Below, one piece after another: positions 29,978-41,285 of a stretch of DNA of 64,000 bases. Source of the DNA: Prorocentrum cordatum (Eukaryota; Sar; Dinophyceae; Prorocentrales; Prorocentraceae). The stretch is from assembly GCA_963575745.1 (NCBI GenBank), contig CAUYUJ010015737.1, positions 134,001-198,000 of the forward strand, given 5' to 3'. Every line of letters begins with the position of its first letter. The stretch's first letter is position 1. The translations under genes were made by a program, and so were the position numbers. The notes below the pieces were generated by a model. That model made no database searches. It was not told the origin of the DNA and was given only the letters and a program-made list of their open reading frames with translations.

Positions 29978-30726
29978 AGTGGATCAGTTGTATAGATGGC
30001 GCCTTAGAAGCCAATTCCCTTCGGCCAGCTGAAGCCAAGCGTTTGGCAGGTCGGCTCAGCTGGGGCGGCTCGGTAGTATTCGGCCGTGGGGCCAGAGCTT
30101 ATCTAGCTGCTTTGCATTGGCAAGCAAACAGCAGGAATGCGAGGATTCCGAGGCGCGTCCGGAATGCACTCCTGTGGTGGCGGCGTTTTCTGGGATCCTG
30201 CCCAACGCGCGTGGTCCAGCTGCATCCACGTGAGGTGCAGCGGTGTTTCGTTTACACCGACGCCGCTGGCGATGGGAAGATTGCGTTTGTGCTTTCTCAT
30301 CCGGCTATGCGCGTTTGGTCTGCTGCCGCAGTGCCCACAGTTGCAAAACGATGGGCCCGACCGCGCCGTACGCAGATTTCTCTGTGGGAATTGGTGGCGG
30401 CCGTGTGTAGTTTGCAGTTCCTCCTTGAGCATGGGCTCAAGGATTGCGAAACCATTTTGTTCATTGACAGCAACGTCGCGCTCCATACCCTTGTCCGGGG
30501 CGCGAGCCGGCAACAGGATTACAACGAGATTGTCAATGACTTTTGGTTCACTGTAGCCGCTGCAGGCGTCCTGCTGCACGCAGTGCGCGTACCGTCAAAA
30601 TTAAATTTGGCGGACGGCCCCACGAGAGATGAATCTTTTGAGGCATCTCGTGCCGACTTCGCAAAGCGAGGTTTCCGGCAAATGCGATGGGACTGGCCAG
30701 CCCGATTGCCGTGGCACACCCACTGA
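29978..30726 (+). pseudogene. RT (C-terminal end)/RNase H of element C, 5' truncated
   Basis: Homology begins abruptly at 29978 with KWI and reaches the RT thumb (AEAKRLAGRLSWG). It then runs through a complete RNase H: YTDAAGDG, WELVAAV, FIDSNVAL and ADGPTR. The polymerase palm with the FVDD box is missing. It ends in TGA at 30724-30726, and the YR frame follows in the same phase. Most similar to B and F. Confidence 0.88.
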
Positions 30727-32459
30727 ACAAGGCCGTGCAATCGAGAAATGCATCGGCTGTCATCATCTCATCGTTTGTGGCCTGCAATCGATTGCAGGCG
30801 TCCTTCTTTGCAGCTTCCCGCGAGCCGGCTTCACTTTCGAATTGTCAGGGCCGGCGCTGTTCAAGGATCACGTGGTGTGGTGATGCTGCAGAGAATAATG
30901 ATTGACTGCTGCTCGGCAGACTGTGCAGTGACGATTTCCGTAGCGTCTGGCTCGAAGCCGGTTTGGCTTAGCTTTTACATGAGCAGCGGTCTGCTTTCTT
31001 TTATCGATGCCAGCCGGGCTGCTGCCCAAGGAACCTCGGTAGGAGACAGACGTGTGCGTCCACGTGCAGACACATGGCTATCACCTCTGTTGCGCAGAGC
31101 AGCGGCGGCTTCCGGTCATTCTGGCGATTTGGAGGGATTAGAGCGGAGGTTGCTCCAGGAGGGCGCAGCGCATGCCTCTGATTTCCTCGGCCTTTCAGTC
31201 AGTGAGGCAACTGAGATTTGGTCGCCGCTGCAGACTTGGAGCAAGGATTTCGTAGAAAGATTTCTCTGGGCATGTTCGCAATCGAATGTCAGTGCTACAC
31301 CGTCCGCGCTACCACGGGCGCATGCCAAGCCAATTCCAGCTGCCGGTCCACCGCCGGCGAGACGAGCAGCGGCACCAGGAGATTCAGGGAAGCAGCGGAG
31401 AGCCATGGCAGCTTTGGCCTTCTGCGCCGCAGCGCGGCGATCTGCACATTTGCCTCCGCCAAAAATTCTGGCCGACGCAATCAGCGCAATGGCTGCTGTC
31501 GATGCGTTGCTGCTTGCACCGCCAGCGCAAACGCCCCGGGCAGAAGCGGAACGGCGGTCTCAGAGCAGATCTGGGGAAAGTTTCGAGGAGGAAGCGATGT
31601 GGATTGAGTTCTGTGGCTGGAAGGCGAGTGCTTCGGGCTACGCTTCAGCGCTTCGCCTTTACGGACAGAATTGTATTCTACACAAGCTTGAGCCCTGGCC
31701 CCCAGCAGATGCGCAAGTGGATGCGTTTGTCGTTCTCTTTCGCAGTGCTTCTTCGCTTGGTAAATAGAACGATCTTGCGATGGATGCGCAGTCCTTTAGG
31801 GGCACTGCTCGACACAAGCCGCGTCGCTCGTGGAGCAGAAATCTGGAAGAGCCATTCGGCGAGTAAAAATCCGTGCGACAGCTGATCAGACCCGTAAGTT
31901 GGCGCAATGGTGTGTCAGCAACGATCAGCAGGACATTGGTGAATCATGGGTCGTATCTCGGCACTTCTGCCTCAGATATGGTGAAACTTTGCAGTTGGGC
32001 CGTCCTCAGGCGCAAGTCGTCATTGAGACCGTTGCTGGGGGAACAGAAGCTGTCCGGATAACTTTCTTCAATCGCAAATGTTGTGCTGAGCCGGTGGAGG
32101 TCTCGCGCCGGTGCATTTGCAAGTTGCAGGGCAAGACGCTCTGCGGCGCATGCGTGCTGAGGCGAAGGTTGGCAGACAGCGGGATCCCTTTCGCGAGTAT
32201 TTCGTATAACGAATCGCTGGCTTGCTTAAAGCTCGCTGCGCAAGCTCTAGGATTCGCCGACGCGCGATCCTGGGGCACTCATGCGTTCCGCCGCGGATGG
32301 GCCACAGAAGTTGTGCAGGCCAATGGGCCGGCAGCGCTTTTCTATTCGGGAGGCTGGAGGGGCGTGACGGCCTTCGCGTACACTTCGGCCAAAGCCCGCG
32401 GCACGCTGGAGGAAGCAGAATTCTTAATAGAATTCTCGGAATCTTCTGGCGAGGACTGA
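30727..32459 (+). pseudogene. Tyrosine recombinase of element C, two small deletions
   Basis: The frame is open from the RT stop. The likely start is the ATG at 30979, next to LLSFIDASRAA, which matches the other YR starts. A deletion of about 13-14 bases near 31766 removes the RYLSH helix, and a missing A in an A-run near 31843 shifts phase again. After that the catalytic domain is complete to 32459: box I CLRYGE, CxC-x7-CxxC, HAFRRG, SGGWRG and FAYT. All catalytic residues survive but the gene cannot give one protein as it stands. Confidence 0.85.
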
Positions 32460-32611
32460 GCGTGGAAACAATCAGAGGAATTGCGTGTACGAAATTGATT
32501 GTCGCTTCGCGGGCATACACGTGCACACGCACACACACACACCTGTGTGCATTGGGCTTCCACGTCTGCACAGGTTGTGTCTGTCCAGGATGCGATGTCC
32601 TGGGGTGCACA
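32460..32611. other. 3' flank of element C
   Basis: About 150 bp with a short CACACA tract. No gene. Confidence 0.4.
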
Positions 32612-32722
32612 GGGATACTGGTGGCCTTCGCCCCAAGACATCGCCGGCCAGACGTGCGATTAGAGTGCGCCCTGTGTACGCACAGGAGCGCAAACCCACT
32701 CAGGGGATGGAGGGAGATTTTC
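32612..32722 (+). repeat. Module M6, copy 1
   Basis: 111 bp, identical by eye to 33279-33389, ending GGGAGATTTTC. Here it joins M5. Confidence 0.9.
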
Positions 32723-33225
32723 TTAGCCCCCAAATCGCGAAGCGATTTGGGGGGCAGGAAAATATGACGACGGAGCGTGTCATCATCCACTCCTCTCCTC
32801 TTGGCCTCTGGGGGCTTCTGGGGTTTGCGTTCGTGGCACAGGACCAATTAGTGACAGGCAGGCTTGTCTCACATGCCTGGTGCTCTCCTGAGGGAGCAGG
32901 CGTATCTGCCTTGCGTCGTGCTCCTGGGCAGCTATCCCTGCCTCACACGCTTGGCGGCTCCACGGGAGCTGGCGGGAACTGTGATTGGGTGTCTGCTCCT
33001 CGTGGGCACGTGAGGCGCGTCGAAGGCCTCTGGTGATGGGAGCTCGTGGGTCTCTCGTCGCTGGTGCTATGCTGTTCAAGGTTGAAGGCTTGCTCGTGGG
33101 CCCTTCGTCGCCGGTGCTACGCTGTTCAAGGTTGAAGGCCAATTGCACCTGCAGGTAATTGTTTATTCCTGGTGCCGCTGGGCGCCATCCTCCACCGCCG
33201 AGTGCTGCAGTTTCGGCTGCCTGTG
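32723..33225 (+). repeat. Module M5, copy 2, with palindrome copy 6
   Basis: Near-identical to 28894-29397 (palindrome 32727-32753, loop GAA). The two M5 copies flank the satellite block and element C as direct repeats. Confidence 0.92.
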
Positions 33226-33278
33226 GGTTGCTTCAATTCCCAGCCCTCCCGCCCTCGTGGGTTATGCGCTCTCTGGCC

Positions 33279-33389
33279 GGGATACTGGTGGCCTTCGCCC
33301 CAAGACATCGCCGGCCAGACGTGCGATTAGAGTGCGCCCTGTGTACGCACAGGAGCGCAAACCCACTCAGGGGATGGAGGGAGATTTTC
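33279..33389 (+). repeat. Module M6, copy 2
   Basis: Same 111 bp as 32612-32722 but joined at GATTTTC to an inverted P-left. Confidence 0.9.
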
Positions 33390-33536
33390 CCGCCCACCCT
33401 CCCTGTGCGTCACGTTTCGCTGGCTGGGGCGTCTGGGTGTATCCCAGGATGGCCCCTGCCAGCTGCACGGAAGCTGGCTGCCCATTGTGCGTGCGGAAGC
33501 GCAACGCCAGGGAGGGGCGACGCTGAATTTTAGTCC
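33384..33536 (-). repeat. P-left, inverted, full length
   Basis: Reverse complement of P-left including the GGCTGGGGCG part that the truncated copies lack. It ends GAATTTTAGTCC next to the leader of element E. Confidence 0.8.
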
Positions 33537-33693
33537 AGGGTCGGCGGAGCGGAGCGGAGAACTCTCTCACCTTCCTTCCTTCGCGCTGGGGCTCAAGCCG
33601 CCGACGCGCCGTTGTGACAGCTGGGCGCGATCGGAAAACTGGCTGCTGGACGCAGGTGGGAGCGCTCTTGGGGCAGGAACGTAATGCGCGCCC

Positions 33694-35121
33694 ATGTCCC
33701 GCAGAGAGATGGCCCTGTCCGTCGCGATCCGTTGCCACAGGCTCCAGGCATTGTCGACGTTACCCCGTGTTTCCTACACACGTCCGCCTTGCTTGTGTCG
33801 AGTGTGCCGGAGAGGTCATGCCGCTCGAGTCAGCAGCCGCGCAGGCCTGGTGGCCGCCGTGCCCGAAGGCAAGTTCTTGGCCCTGTCTGGTGCCGATATG
33901 GAAAAGTGGATCCAGTTCGTCGCGCACGCGAACGAGCCCACGCGCCACCCAGAACTCTTCTACGGAAGTGTGGCGCGCCTCCTCGCGGAACACATGGGCT
34001 CGGCAGTCCCAGCGGATTATGCAGACGCGCAGATGCGCACATTTGTCATTGATGGTTGCCGCGCCGGGGCCAAGCCCTTCGAGGGAGATGGCGACACGCA
34101 GTGGAAAGACGTCAAGATCACGCCAGCGCACGTGGCAGCTGCTTTGAAGGTGCAGAGTGCTGCCGCTGCTCTGGACAAGCGTGTCGCGGACGGGCGCCCC
34201 GCCAGTGGGCCACCAGCTGATGGCTTGGCCCAGGCCATCGAAGCACTCGCAAAGGCAACAAAGGACAGAGAACAACCCAAGAAAGAATACTTGAGTTTCA
34301 ATCTCAAGGACCGCCTTGGTGAGCTCGGTCTCAGTTGCTTGCCTAAGGATGTGATCCCCGCAGAAGAGTCACTACTTCGCTTGGAAAAGGCAAGCAAGGT
34401 TGCCCGAGAGCAGGGGAGGCTGTACATTGGCTCAGCAGAGGGCAAGGACCTGCAAACGTCGTTTCGGCCTTCGTGGCCCCGCACGCCGAAGATCGACGTC
34501 ACTGTCGGCGATGGAACCTTCGAGGAGAAATTGCGGAGCGCAATGGCGGCAAAGAAAGTCAGGTCCATGGAAGATAAGACGGCTTACCTTGGGTATGCGA
34601 CGTTCTACGGCCGCGTCCTCGATTGGGGTGTCAAGATGGTCCTCACGAAGGTCATCACAGCCGCCCAGTTGCTCGCTTACCAGATGGTGCTCACTCGAGT
34701 TGCTGAGGAATACGGAGGTTTTCGTGTGTGCACGCACTACGACTTGCTGCTGAGGCAGAAGCTTGCCCGCGCATTGGAGCGGGAAGAACACGATCAGATC
34801 GGGAAGCTTCTGGGCGACTTGGACAGGGATGTGCTGGCCGACGCCAAGAACATCGCTGAGAAACGTGTTTCAGAGGTTGCGAGGGCAGCTAATAAAGTGA
34901 GCCAGAGCTCAAGCTCGCAGCAGTCACAGGCAACACCAGGGAAGGGCACCGGCAGAGGCCCTGCCAAGAGCAAGGGGGCAACCCACCCCGCGAACGTCGG
35001 CCGCCAAGTGCGTTCCCCAGCGAGGAGGTCTCGCAGTCCGAAAGGAGGCCCCGCATCTAGCTGGAGCTCCCAGAAGTGGGACAACAAGAAGTGGGACAAG
35101 AAGTGGGACAACAAGAAGTGA
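33694..35121 (+). CDS. Gag-like ORF1 of element E
   Basis: A 475-residue protein from the ATG at 33694; homology to other Gags begins near residue 55, so a later start is possible. It carries the family motifs LSFNLKDR, GRLYIGSAEG, WPRTPKID, RVAEEYGG and HYDLLLRQK. The tail is rich in Ser, Arg and Lys and ends in a WDNKKWDKKWDNKK repeat. Expected to coat element RNA; this is inferred from position and composition. It ends in TGA at 35119-35121, and the RT frame continues in the same phase. Confidence 0.87.
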   Translation: MSRREMALSVAIRCHRLQALSTLPRVSYTRPPCLCRVCRRGHAARVSSRAGLVAAVPEGKFLALSGADMEKWIQFVAHANEPTRHPELFYGSVARLLAEHMGSAVPADYADAQMRTFVIDGCRAGAKPFEGDGDTQWKDVKITPAHVAAALKVQSAAAALDKRVADGRPASGPPADGLAQAIEALAKATKDREQPKKEYLSFNLKDRLGELGLSCLPKDVIPAEESLLRLEKASKVAREQGRLYIGSAEGKDLQTSFRPSWPRTPKIDVTVGDGTFEEKLRSAMAAKKVRSMEDKTAYLGYATFYGRVLDWGVKMVLTKVITAAQLLAYQMVLTRVAEEYGGFRVCTHYDLLLRQKLARALEREEHDQIGKLLGDLDRDVLADAKNIAEKRVSEVARAANKVSQSSSSQQSQATPGKGTGRGPAKSKGATHPANVGRQVRSPARRSRSPKGGPASSWSSQKWDNKKWDKKWDNKK

Positions 35122-36535
35122 GAGGATTCCGGCTCAGGCCGCGAATCGTCCGAGGATCCCTCGGGCACATTTTTGAATGCGAGTGGATTTGCCGCCGATT
35201 TTGACGAATTGCGAGCTGAAGTGAACAGTTTGCTGCAAGATGTACATGGACTTAGCTGCCTGGCACCGAGCCATCACATAGATTGGGCGCGCGGTCTCCA
35301 GGTACTCTGCGCCTGCGCGGAAAGACGCATGCCCTCTTCGAGTGCGGGCCCAGGCGCGACCTGCATGATTTCCGCGCTTCTGCTTTAGCTTTCTGGCGCG
35401 AGCGCAAGCGTGTGACGGACAGAGAATGGCAATGGGAGTTTACCAAGCTCCCACAGCACGTGCAAGCTGTTCTAGGTCCGGATAAAAGCTTGCGGTTGCC
35501 GGCAGGGATGCTGGAGGCATCCGGGCATTCTGACGCCGAATTAGTGGCAGATTTGGCAGCGGGTTTTAAGCTGACCGGGGTGATTCCTCCGAGCGGCACG
35601 CTGCCAACATATGCACCTGACGCGCCTTTGCCTTTGGACTTGCTGTGGGCGCGCGCGCCCGCGACCAACGCGAAGCTGATTTTGAGGGCTGCTTCTTCTA
35701 CCTTGATAGATGAAGAAGCGGCCGCAGCTTTGCGTGCGCAAACCGAGAGTGAGGTCGCAGCAGGCAAAGCAAGGTGGGTACCATTGTCCGCTGCTTTAGA
35801 CGACGTCGTTTGCTCCCCCCGCTTTGGAGTAGACGAAGGTTGGAAAGTGAAGCGCGGCGCTGTCGCCCGGGCAGTCCGCGCCATTGATGATTTTTCCACG
35901 CTTCGGGAATCAGAGAAGCTACCCAGGTGTCGGAGCGCATTTGTTATGATGATCTTGACACCTTGGTTGCGGTAGGCCAACTTGTCCGGCAGAACAGCCC
36001 CGGACCGCTGCGCTTGCAGAAGGATGACGTTGTCGGCGCGTATAAAACTTTGCCCATACGGACAGTGCACTTGCCGTATGCTGTGGCTGTTTCAGAAGAC
36101 GCGGCGTGCACAGGCGTCGCGTTGCAGCTTTTCTCCTGCCCATTTGGGGCGCTTTCAAGTGTGCACTCCTGGCACCGCGTGGGCTTTGCGATCCAGCACG
36201 TGCTGGCGCATCTTTTTCGCATATTCTATCCACGCTTTGTTGATGATTTCTTTAGCATTGATCGTGAAACGCCAAACGACACCAGCCTCACAGGGCCGTC
36301 AGGCACCGCTGTCCTCGCGCGCGAAGTCGCGCAGGGATTGCTTGGGTGGCAATTGGACGAGGCCAAGAGCGTCACAGCTACCAGCGACGCAACTGTTCTC
36401 GGCATCCACGTCGTGTTGGATGAAGAAGGAGAGCAGTTCGTGTTCACGGTGCCAATTCCGAAATGCTCTCAATGGGTTGCAGAAATTGAAGCAATCCTAG
36501 CTGCAGGCGTGCTCACGCCCGCAGCGGCGCATAAA
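35122..36535 (+). pseudogene. Reverse transcriptase of element E, 5' part, two frameshifts
   Basis: In-phase continuation after the Gag TGA (first long frame to 35388). The phase shifts near 35300 and again near 35910. Across the frames one reads FWRERKRVTD, VLGPDKSLRL, AIDDFS, LQKDDVVGAY, the catalytic FVDDFF at about 36236-36253 and LGWQLDEAKS. The gene stops at CAT AAA (36530-36535), where P-element sequence begins. It resumes at 44631. Confidence 0.85.
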
Positions 36536-37074
36536 ATTTATCGTCGCCCTCTGTGCCGTTGTGTTCTCGCACGTACGATGGGCAGCCAATCTTCGCGCAG
36601 CTGGCTGGGGGTCATCCTGGGAAAACTCCCAGAGCACCCCAGCCAGCAGAACACAGGGAGGGCGGGCGGGAAAACGAAAACCACGCCGCGCGGCAAGCCC
36701 CAACCGCCACGGCACCTTGGCAGGGGCGCCCCGTTGGCACCGCCAGGCGTCTGCCTGGACGAAGCGCTGACTTGGCGCAGCGTTCGCCACAGACGGCACC
36801 CCCACATGCCCTTCCGGGCCCACCGACAAAACAGACAACAAACAGACGACGCCGACCGACAGACCAACAGACACCCGCCACCCAAACGGGCGAAGCGCGT
36901 GGAACGAACTCACTCACCCCTCCTGGGGATCCGCTGCTCCCACCAGGGAGCGCCCGCTCCAGCGAGCCAAAGGCATGGAGGCAAGGAGGCCAAGAGGCCA
37001 GGATGCAAGGAGCCCCAGCGCTCCTCAAAATTTCACTGCCCCCCAAATCGCTTCGCGATTTAGGGGCGACTAAA
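36536..37074 (+). mobile_element. P element, copy 2
   Basis: About 540 bp with P-left, a degenerate CAGAC tract, CTCCCACCAGGGAGC and the palindrome at 37041-37066 (loop TTC). Similar in layout to 5973-6652 but a distinct subtype (about 75-80% in P-left by eye). Confidence 0.78.
37041..37066. repeat. AAATCGC palindrome, copy 7 (loop TTC)
   Basis: CCCCAAATCGC and GCGATTTAGGGG round TTC. It lies between P copy 2 and the following P-left. Confidence 0.9.
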
Positions 37075-37180
37075 ATTTCTCGTCGCCCTCTGTGCCGTTG
37101 TGTTCTCGCACGTACGATGGGCAGCCAATCTTCGCGCAGCTGGCTGGGGGTCACCCTGGGAAAACTCCCAGAGCACCCCA
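37075..37180 (+). repeat. P-left, truncated at the DIRS F terminus
   Basis: Matches the start of P copy 2 up to GAGCACCCC, then changes to AATGCACCCAGG, the end of element F. Same breakpoint as at 6760. Confidence 0.82.
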
Positions 37181-37261
37181 ATGCACCCAGGTGGCCCGGA
37201 CGGCTGCGCGAAGCGAAATGCAACTGATTACCGAGCCCACCCCCTGCAAGCAGGAGCATTT

Positions 37262-38935
37262 TTACTCCGCAGCCTCCGATGATTCTGAATGCTCAATGAG
37301 GAACTCCGCCGCAGCGATACCGCCACGAGCCCTGGCAGAGGCGTAAGCGAAAGCGGACAGGCCACGCCATCCGCCAGAGTAAAACAACGCCGTAGGGCCA
37401 TTGGCCTGCAAGCACTCTGTGGCCCCGCCGCGCCTGAAGGCATGCGTTCCCCACGCAGACGCGTTGGGTAGGCCGCGCGCCTGGGCCGCCAGTTTCAACG
37501 TCGCTAAACTTTCAGAGTAGCTGACCCCTGGGAACAAAAGACCGTTGTCGTTGGCTTCCCTGGAGCACAGGACGCAGACTCCGCACAAGGCCTTACCTTG
37601 CAAGCTACAAATGCATTTTCTGATTACCTGCACCGGCTCAGAATAGCACTTTCTGCTCATGTACGTTATTGTCACCCCTTTCCGTGAAGTACCCGGTGCA
37701 TCGATGACAACTGGCGCCGCCGCGGAGCCAATCCGCAATACTTCACTATAACGCAAGCAAAAATGCCTTGCAACCACCCAGGACGCGCCCACGTCGACGA
37801 AGCCGAACGTTGAGCACCACCTCACCAACGCCTTGGTTTCCGCAGCTGTCGCTCGCATCCGGGGCCTCCTTAGCGACCTACCGGCCTTCTCTGCTCCCCG
37901 GATCATCCGCGCCGTATCCGCCAGGGGCCCAAGGGGAGCCCGTAGCCACAGAAGCACCGCACGGAGATGAGACAGATAGCGTGCCAGAGTGGCCGCACTC
38001 CTGAAAAGGCCAACGTATACGTCGATGATGGCGTGAGTGGGCGGCCACGCAGCCACCGCACACAGGACGGCGACTCTTCCATACAGCCGCACAGCCGAAG
38101 AGTATCCGCGGGCACTCGCCTTCCAGCCACAGAACTCCAACCATACTGCTTGCTCTGCCATGGCAGACACATCCACGCTCGCAGCATCCCGGCGCAAGGC
38201 CTCCTGCCTAGGAGGTAAGCGGGGTGTCGCGAACATCGTCGCATCCGCTTTTGCCAACGCCAAGATAGAATCTGCGAGAACGTCCGGGTCTGGGACCTGC
38301 TCCGCAGCCCGCGCGGCAGCACAAAGCTTCAAGGCAGCCCTGGCTGATACTGCGCCGGAGTGCCCACGAACAGGTGGACGCACAACCGCCGGAGCCGAGC
38401 ATGAAGACGAACTGACGACTGGCCCTCGCGGAATCTCCTGTTTGCTCTCGCCGGCTCCCGCTCCACCTGAGCGCACTGGGGCGTTAGCGGAATGTTGCTT
38501 GCACAACACCAGAAAAAGCTCCACGAACTGAACGGGCTGAGGCGCTAGCGCTTCCCAGAGGTCCTGCGCTTCCTGCGCCGAGGTGCCAACGAAATCAGAA
38601 GGAAAACAGCCACCGTCTATCTTTAGCTGTTCCGCGATCTGCGAAAATGCGAGCTCCAATTGCAAGATGCCTCCTGCGCGCTGTAGAAGCGCTCCCACTT
38701 CTGACGTTCCCCCAACATCTGCCTGTCCAGGCTCAGCACCTGCCGCATCAGCGTTGCCCGTGGCACCAAACTCCCGACGAGGGCGCACATCTCGCGAGTC
38801 AGTGCTGTCATCTGCTGCCCGCGCCCGGCTCTGCTCAATGAATTTCAGCATTTGAGCCAGGCTGGCTACGGAACACCTGAAACGCGCAAATGAGATCCAA
38901 CGCAGCTGCCTCGGGAAGTCTCGGTCACATTGCAT
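37262..38935 (-). CDS. Tyrosine recombinase of element F (intact)
   Basis: 557 residues from 38935; homology to other YR starts begins at MLKFIEQSRARA, so residue 29 is the likelier start. An Ala-rich N-terminus is followed by WLEFCGW and LARYLSHLRAVL helices. The catalytic domain has box I Arg 395 (CLRYSE), Cys 441, 443, 451 and 454 (CxC-x7-CxxC), box II HAFR at 498-501, Trp 523 in SGGWRG and nucleophile Tyr 531 in FAYA. It is in phase with RT, separated by two TGA codons (39152-39154 and 38990-38992). The frame is intact and could be active. Confidence 0.92.
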   Translation of the reverse strand: MQCDRDFPRQLRWISFARFRCSVASLAQMLKFIEQSRARAADDSTDSRDVRPRREFGATGNADAAGAEPGQADVGGTSEVGALLQRAGGILQLELAFSQIAEQLKIDGGCFPSDFVGTSAQEAQDLWEALAPQPVQFVELFLVLCKQHSANAPVRSGGAGAGESKQEIPRGPVVSSSSCSAPAVVRPPVRGHSGAVSARAALKLCAAARAAEQVPDPDVLADSILALAKADATMFATPRLPPRQEALRRDAASVDVSAMAEQAVWLEFCGWKASARGYSSAVRLYGRVAVLCAVAAWPPTHAIIDVYVGLFRSAATLARYLSHLRAVLLWLRAPLGPLADTARMIRGAEKAGRSLRRPRMRATAAETKALVRWCSTFGFVDVGASWVVARHFCLRYSEVLRIGSAAAPVVIDAPGTSRKGVTITYMSRKCYSEPVQVIRKCICSLQGKALCGVCVLCSREANDNGLLFPGVSYSESLATLKLAAQARGLPNASAWGTHAFRRGGATECLQANGPTALFYSGGWRGLSAFAYASARARGGIAAAEFLIEHSESSEAAE

Positions 38936-39151
38936 CTCCGAGGGCCGCGATGGCAGCTCTCCTGTGGCCTTCGCGCTTCTTGTGTCCTCTCAAGGGTCCC
39001 GGGAGCCAAGAATCCGGTCGCCCGGGCACGGTTTCCCAGGGATCCGTGTTTCTGGGCAAATTTGCCCAGGTCCTGGTGAATTGGTGGGCCCATTGATTGG
39101 GGGTCGGCCTAGAACCGCTTCGCACTTCCTTCTGCTATTTTCCTCCAGCGC

Positions 39152-41285
39152 TCACTCTCCCGACCAAGGCAGTCCGAATGGCCAACGCCACTCAATCTCA
39201 TTGAAACCTCTTGCTTGAAATTCAGCTACGGCACTGTCCCAGCTCTCGTGTCTCGTGGGACCGTCAGCAATATTCAATCTACTGGGCACCCGGAACGCAT
39301 GCAACGAAATGGCGCGCTTCGCAATTTGAAACCAGAAATCCGTGATCACCTCATTGAGATCGCTTTGCCTACTTGCGCCGCGCACGAGCGCTTGCAGGGC
39401 GGGATTGCAATCGACAAACAAAATAATCTCGCACTCTTCGAGGCCATGCTCGATTAAACTTCTGACAGCGCAGACTGCCGCCACTAACTCCCAGAGAACA
39501 ATCTGCGTGCGCCTGGGATGTGCCCAAGCCCACGCTTCCCGAGGGACCCAGGCCGCGCTCCAGAATCGAAAACGCGGGTGCACGACAGCAAATGCTATTG
39601 CGCCGTCGCGCGCGGCATCTGTATAAACAATGCAGCGCTGCAGCACCTTAGGGGCTAGAGGAATGTTTTTCCGAGGCACTTCCCGTAAAAAAACGATCCC
39701 ACCAACGCAACGCCGTCCGGACGCGCGTGGTCAAGGAGCCAGTGCGGCGATGCGCTTGCCAATGCAATGCTGCCAAATACGCACGAGCGCCCTTGCCAAA
39801 CACAGCGCTCCCTGCCCAAGTCAGCCGGCCAGCCAGTCTGCGAGCTTCAGCTGGCCGTAAATAATCGTGCTGGAGCGCAACCTGCACTGTGGTCAGCCAT
39901 TTGTCACGCTTGGCACAACCTATCTCGAAAACCAATTCGCCCGGGCGCGAAGAACATTCGACACCGAGCATGGTGGCTTCGTTGGCACACCTCACCCGCT
40001 TAGCTGGGTCAAGCTCCCAGCCGGTCAACTCGAGAAGCTCCTGGGCGCGTGCCCCCGCGTCCTGCGCTGCTGCGTCGGCACGCGCGCCAGCGCGCACACA
40101 GTCGGCAGAAAATAAATCGTCGACAAAACGAGGGTAAGCAACGAACAACTCTCGTGCCAGAAGCGCTTGGAAGAAGGATCCAAGCCGGTGCCAGCTGTAC
40201 ACAGACGCACACGAACCGAAAGGACAGCAAATCAATTGCAATCCTCTGCCCTGCTCCGCGGCGCTCTGCCACGAGACCACAGCAAAGGCCAAGTGGCTAC
40301 TACGCAGTGGCAAAGACTTAAACGCTCCCTTAAAGTCTTCTTTCCTAAAAAGAAGCTCGCATTCGCCTGCAGTGTTGCCGGCGAGCGCGCGGGCAATCTG
40401 AACAAGCGTGTCCAGCGTGTCCACTGGCATGGGCTCGCCCAGCGACGTAGCGGCATTGACAAAAGAAGCGGAAAAGTCATCAATCAAGCGGACTTTTGGA
40501 ACCCGCGTTCCGCCGCCGCTGTCCTTCCACCCCTCGAAAGCGGGGAAACGGGCTGAGATGATAGATGACTGCAAATCCAGCTTGGTCCACCAAGCTTTCC
40601 TGTCAGCTACTTCCTGCACGCACTTCGATTCGAAAGCTTCGCGAATTTCGCGTTCCACGTGCAGTGGCTGACGGATGCGCTGGAGCGTAGCTGCATTGTA
40701 TTGCAAAGCGTTCGCGAGCAGCGTCTCTTCGGAAAGCTGCATTGCGCGGTACGGAAGTGCGGGCAAAATGCCAGCTCTAGGAACTGTTCCCAGCAGCGGA
40801 AAGCCGAAAGAGAGGTCGTGGACGAGTTCGTCGTCAGGCCACTGTATGGCCTGCACCATTTCCGCTAAGAGAAAAAGATTTTTATTAGGCCCAAGTACGT
40901 ATTGGCAGTGAACTGGCAGCCGGGAAAATTCCTCTCTCCAAGAGGGTTCCAAAACGCGTTTGCGTTCGGTCCAGTGCCGAATCCTCTCTGCCCGACGCGC
41001 CTCGAGCTCGGAATCCGTGCAGGACTCCGCCCCTCGCAGAGCCTCAACTATTATTGCTGGCGCTGCAATGGGCTCTTCGCTGGAAGGGAGGGAGAGGGAC
41101 CACTCGAGATGAGTCCATGGGCTCATGGACCCAAGCAAAACTGAGTTGGCCAGAAGGTCGTTCACAGCAGCGCTCAAAGCGGCAAATCCGCCAAGCAGCT
41201 GCTGCTGATGACCCTCGCTCTCCTCAGAAAACCTAGAACAGGTACTGCCAGCCCCAGACTCTGAGCCAGCACTCGAAGCCTGGCT
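39152..41285 (-). CDS. Reverse transcriptase/RNase H of element F, one frameshift
   Basis: The frame opens immediately after the Gag TGA (41286-41288) and in the same phase. The first ATG is at 41177. Motifs: HWTERKRVLE, VLGPNKNLFLL, RLIDDFSAS, RKEDFKGAF, catalytic FVDDLF, and AEARRLAGRLTW. An A7 run at 39687-39693 (plus strand) shifts the phase. With one A removed the sequence reads straight on into RNase H with YTDAARDG, WELVAAV, FVDCN and ADGPTR, ending at 39152. Near-identical to B in layout. The indel could be a real mutation or a homopolymer error. Confidence 0.87.
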
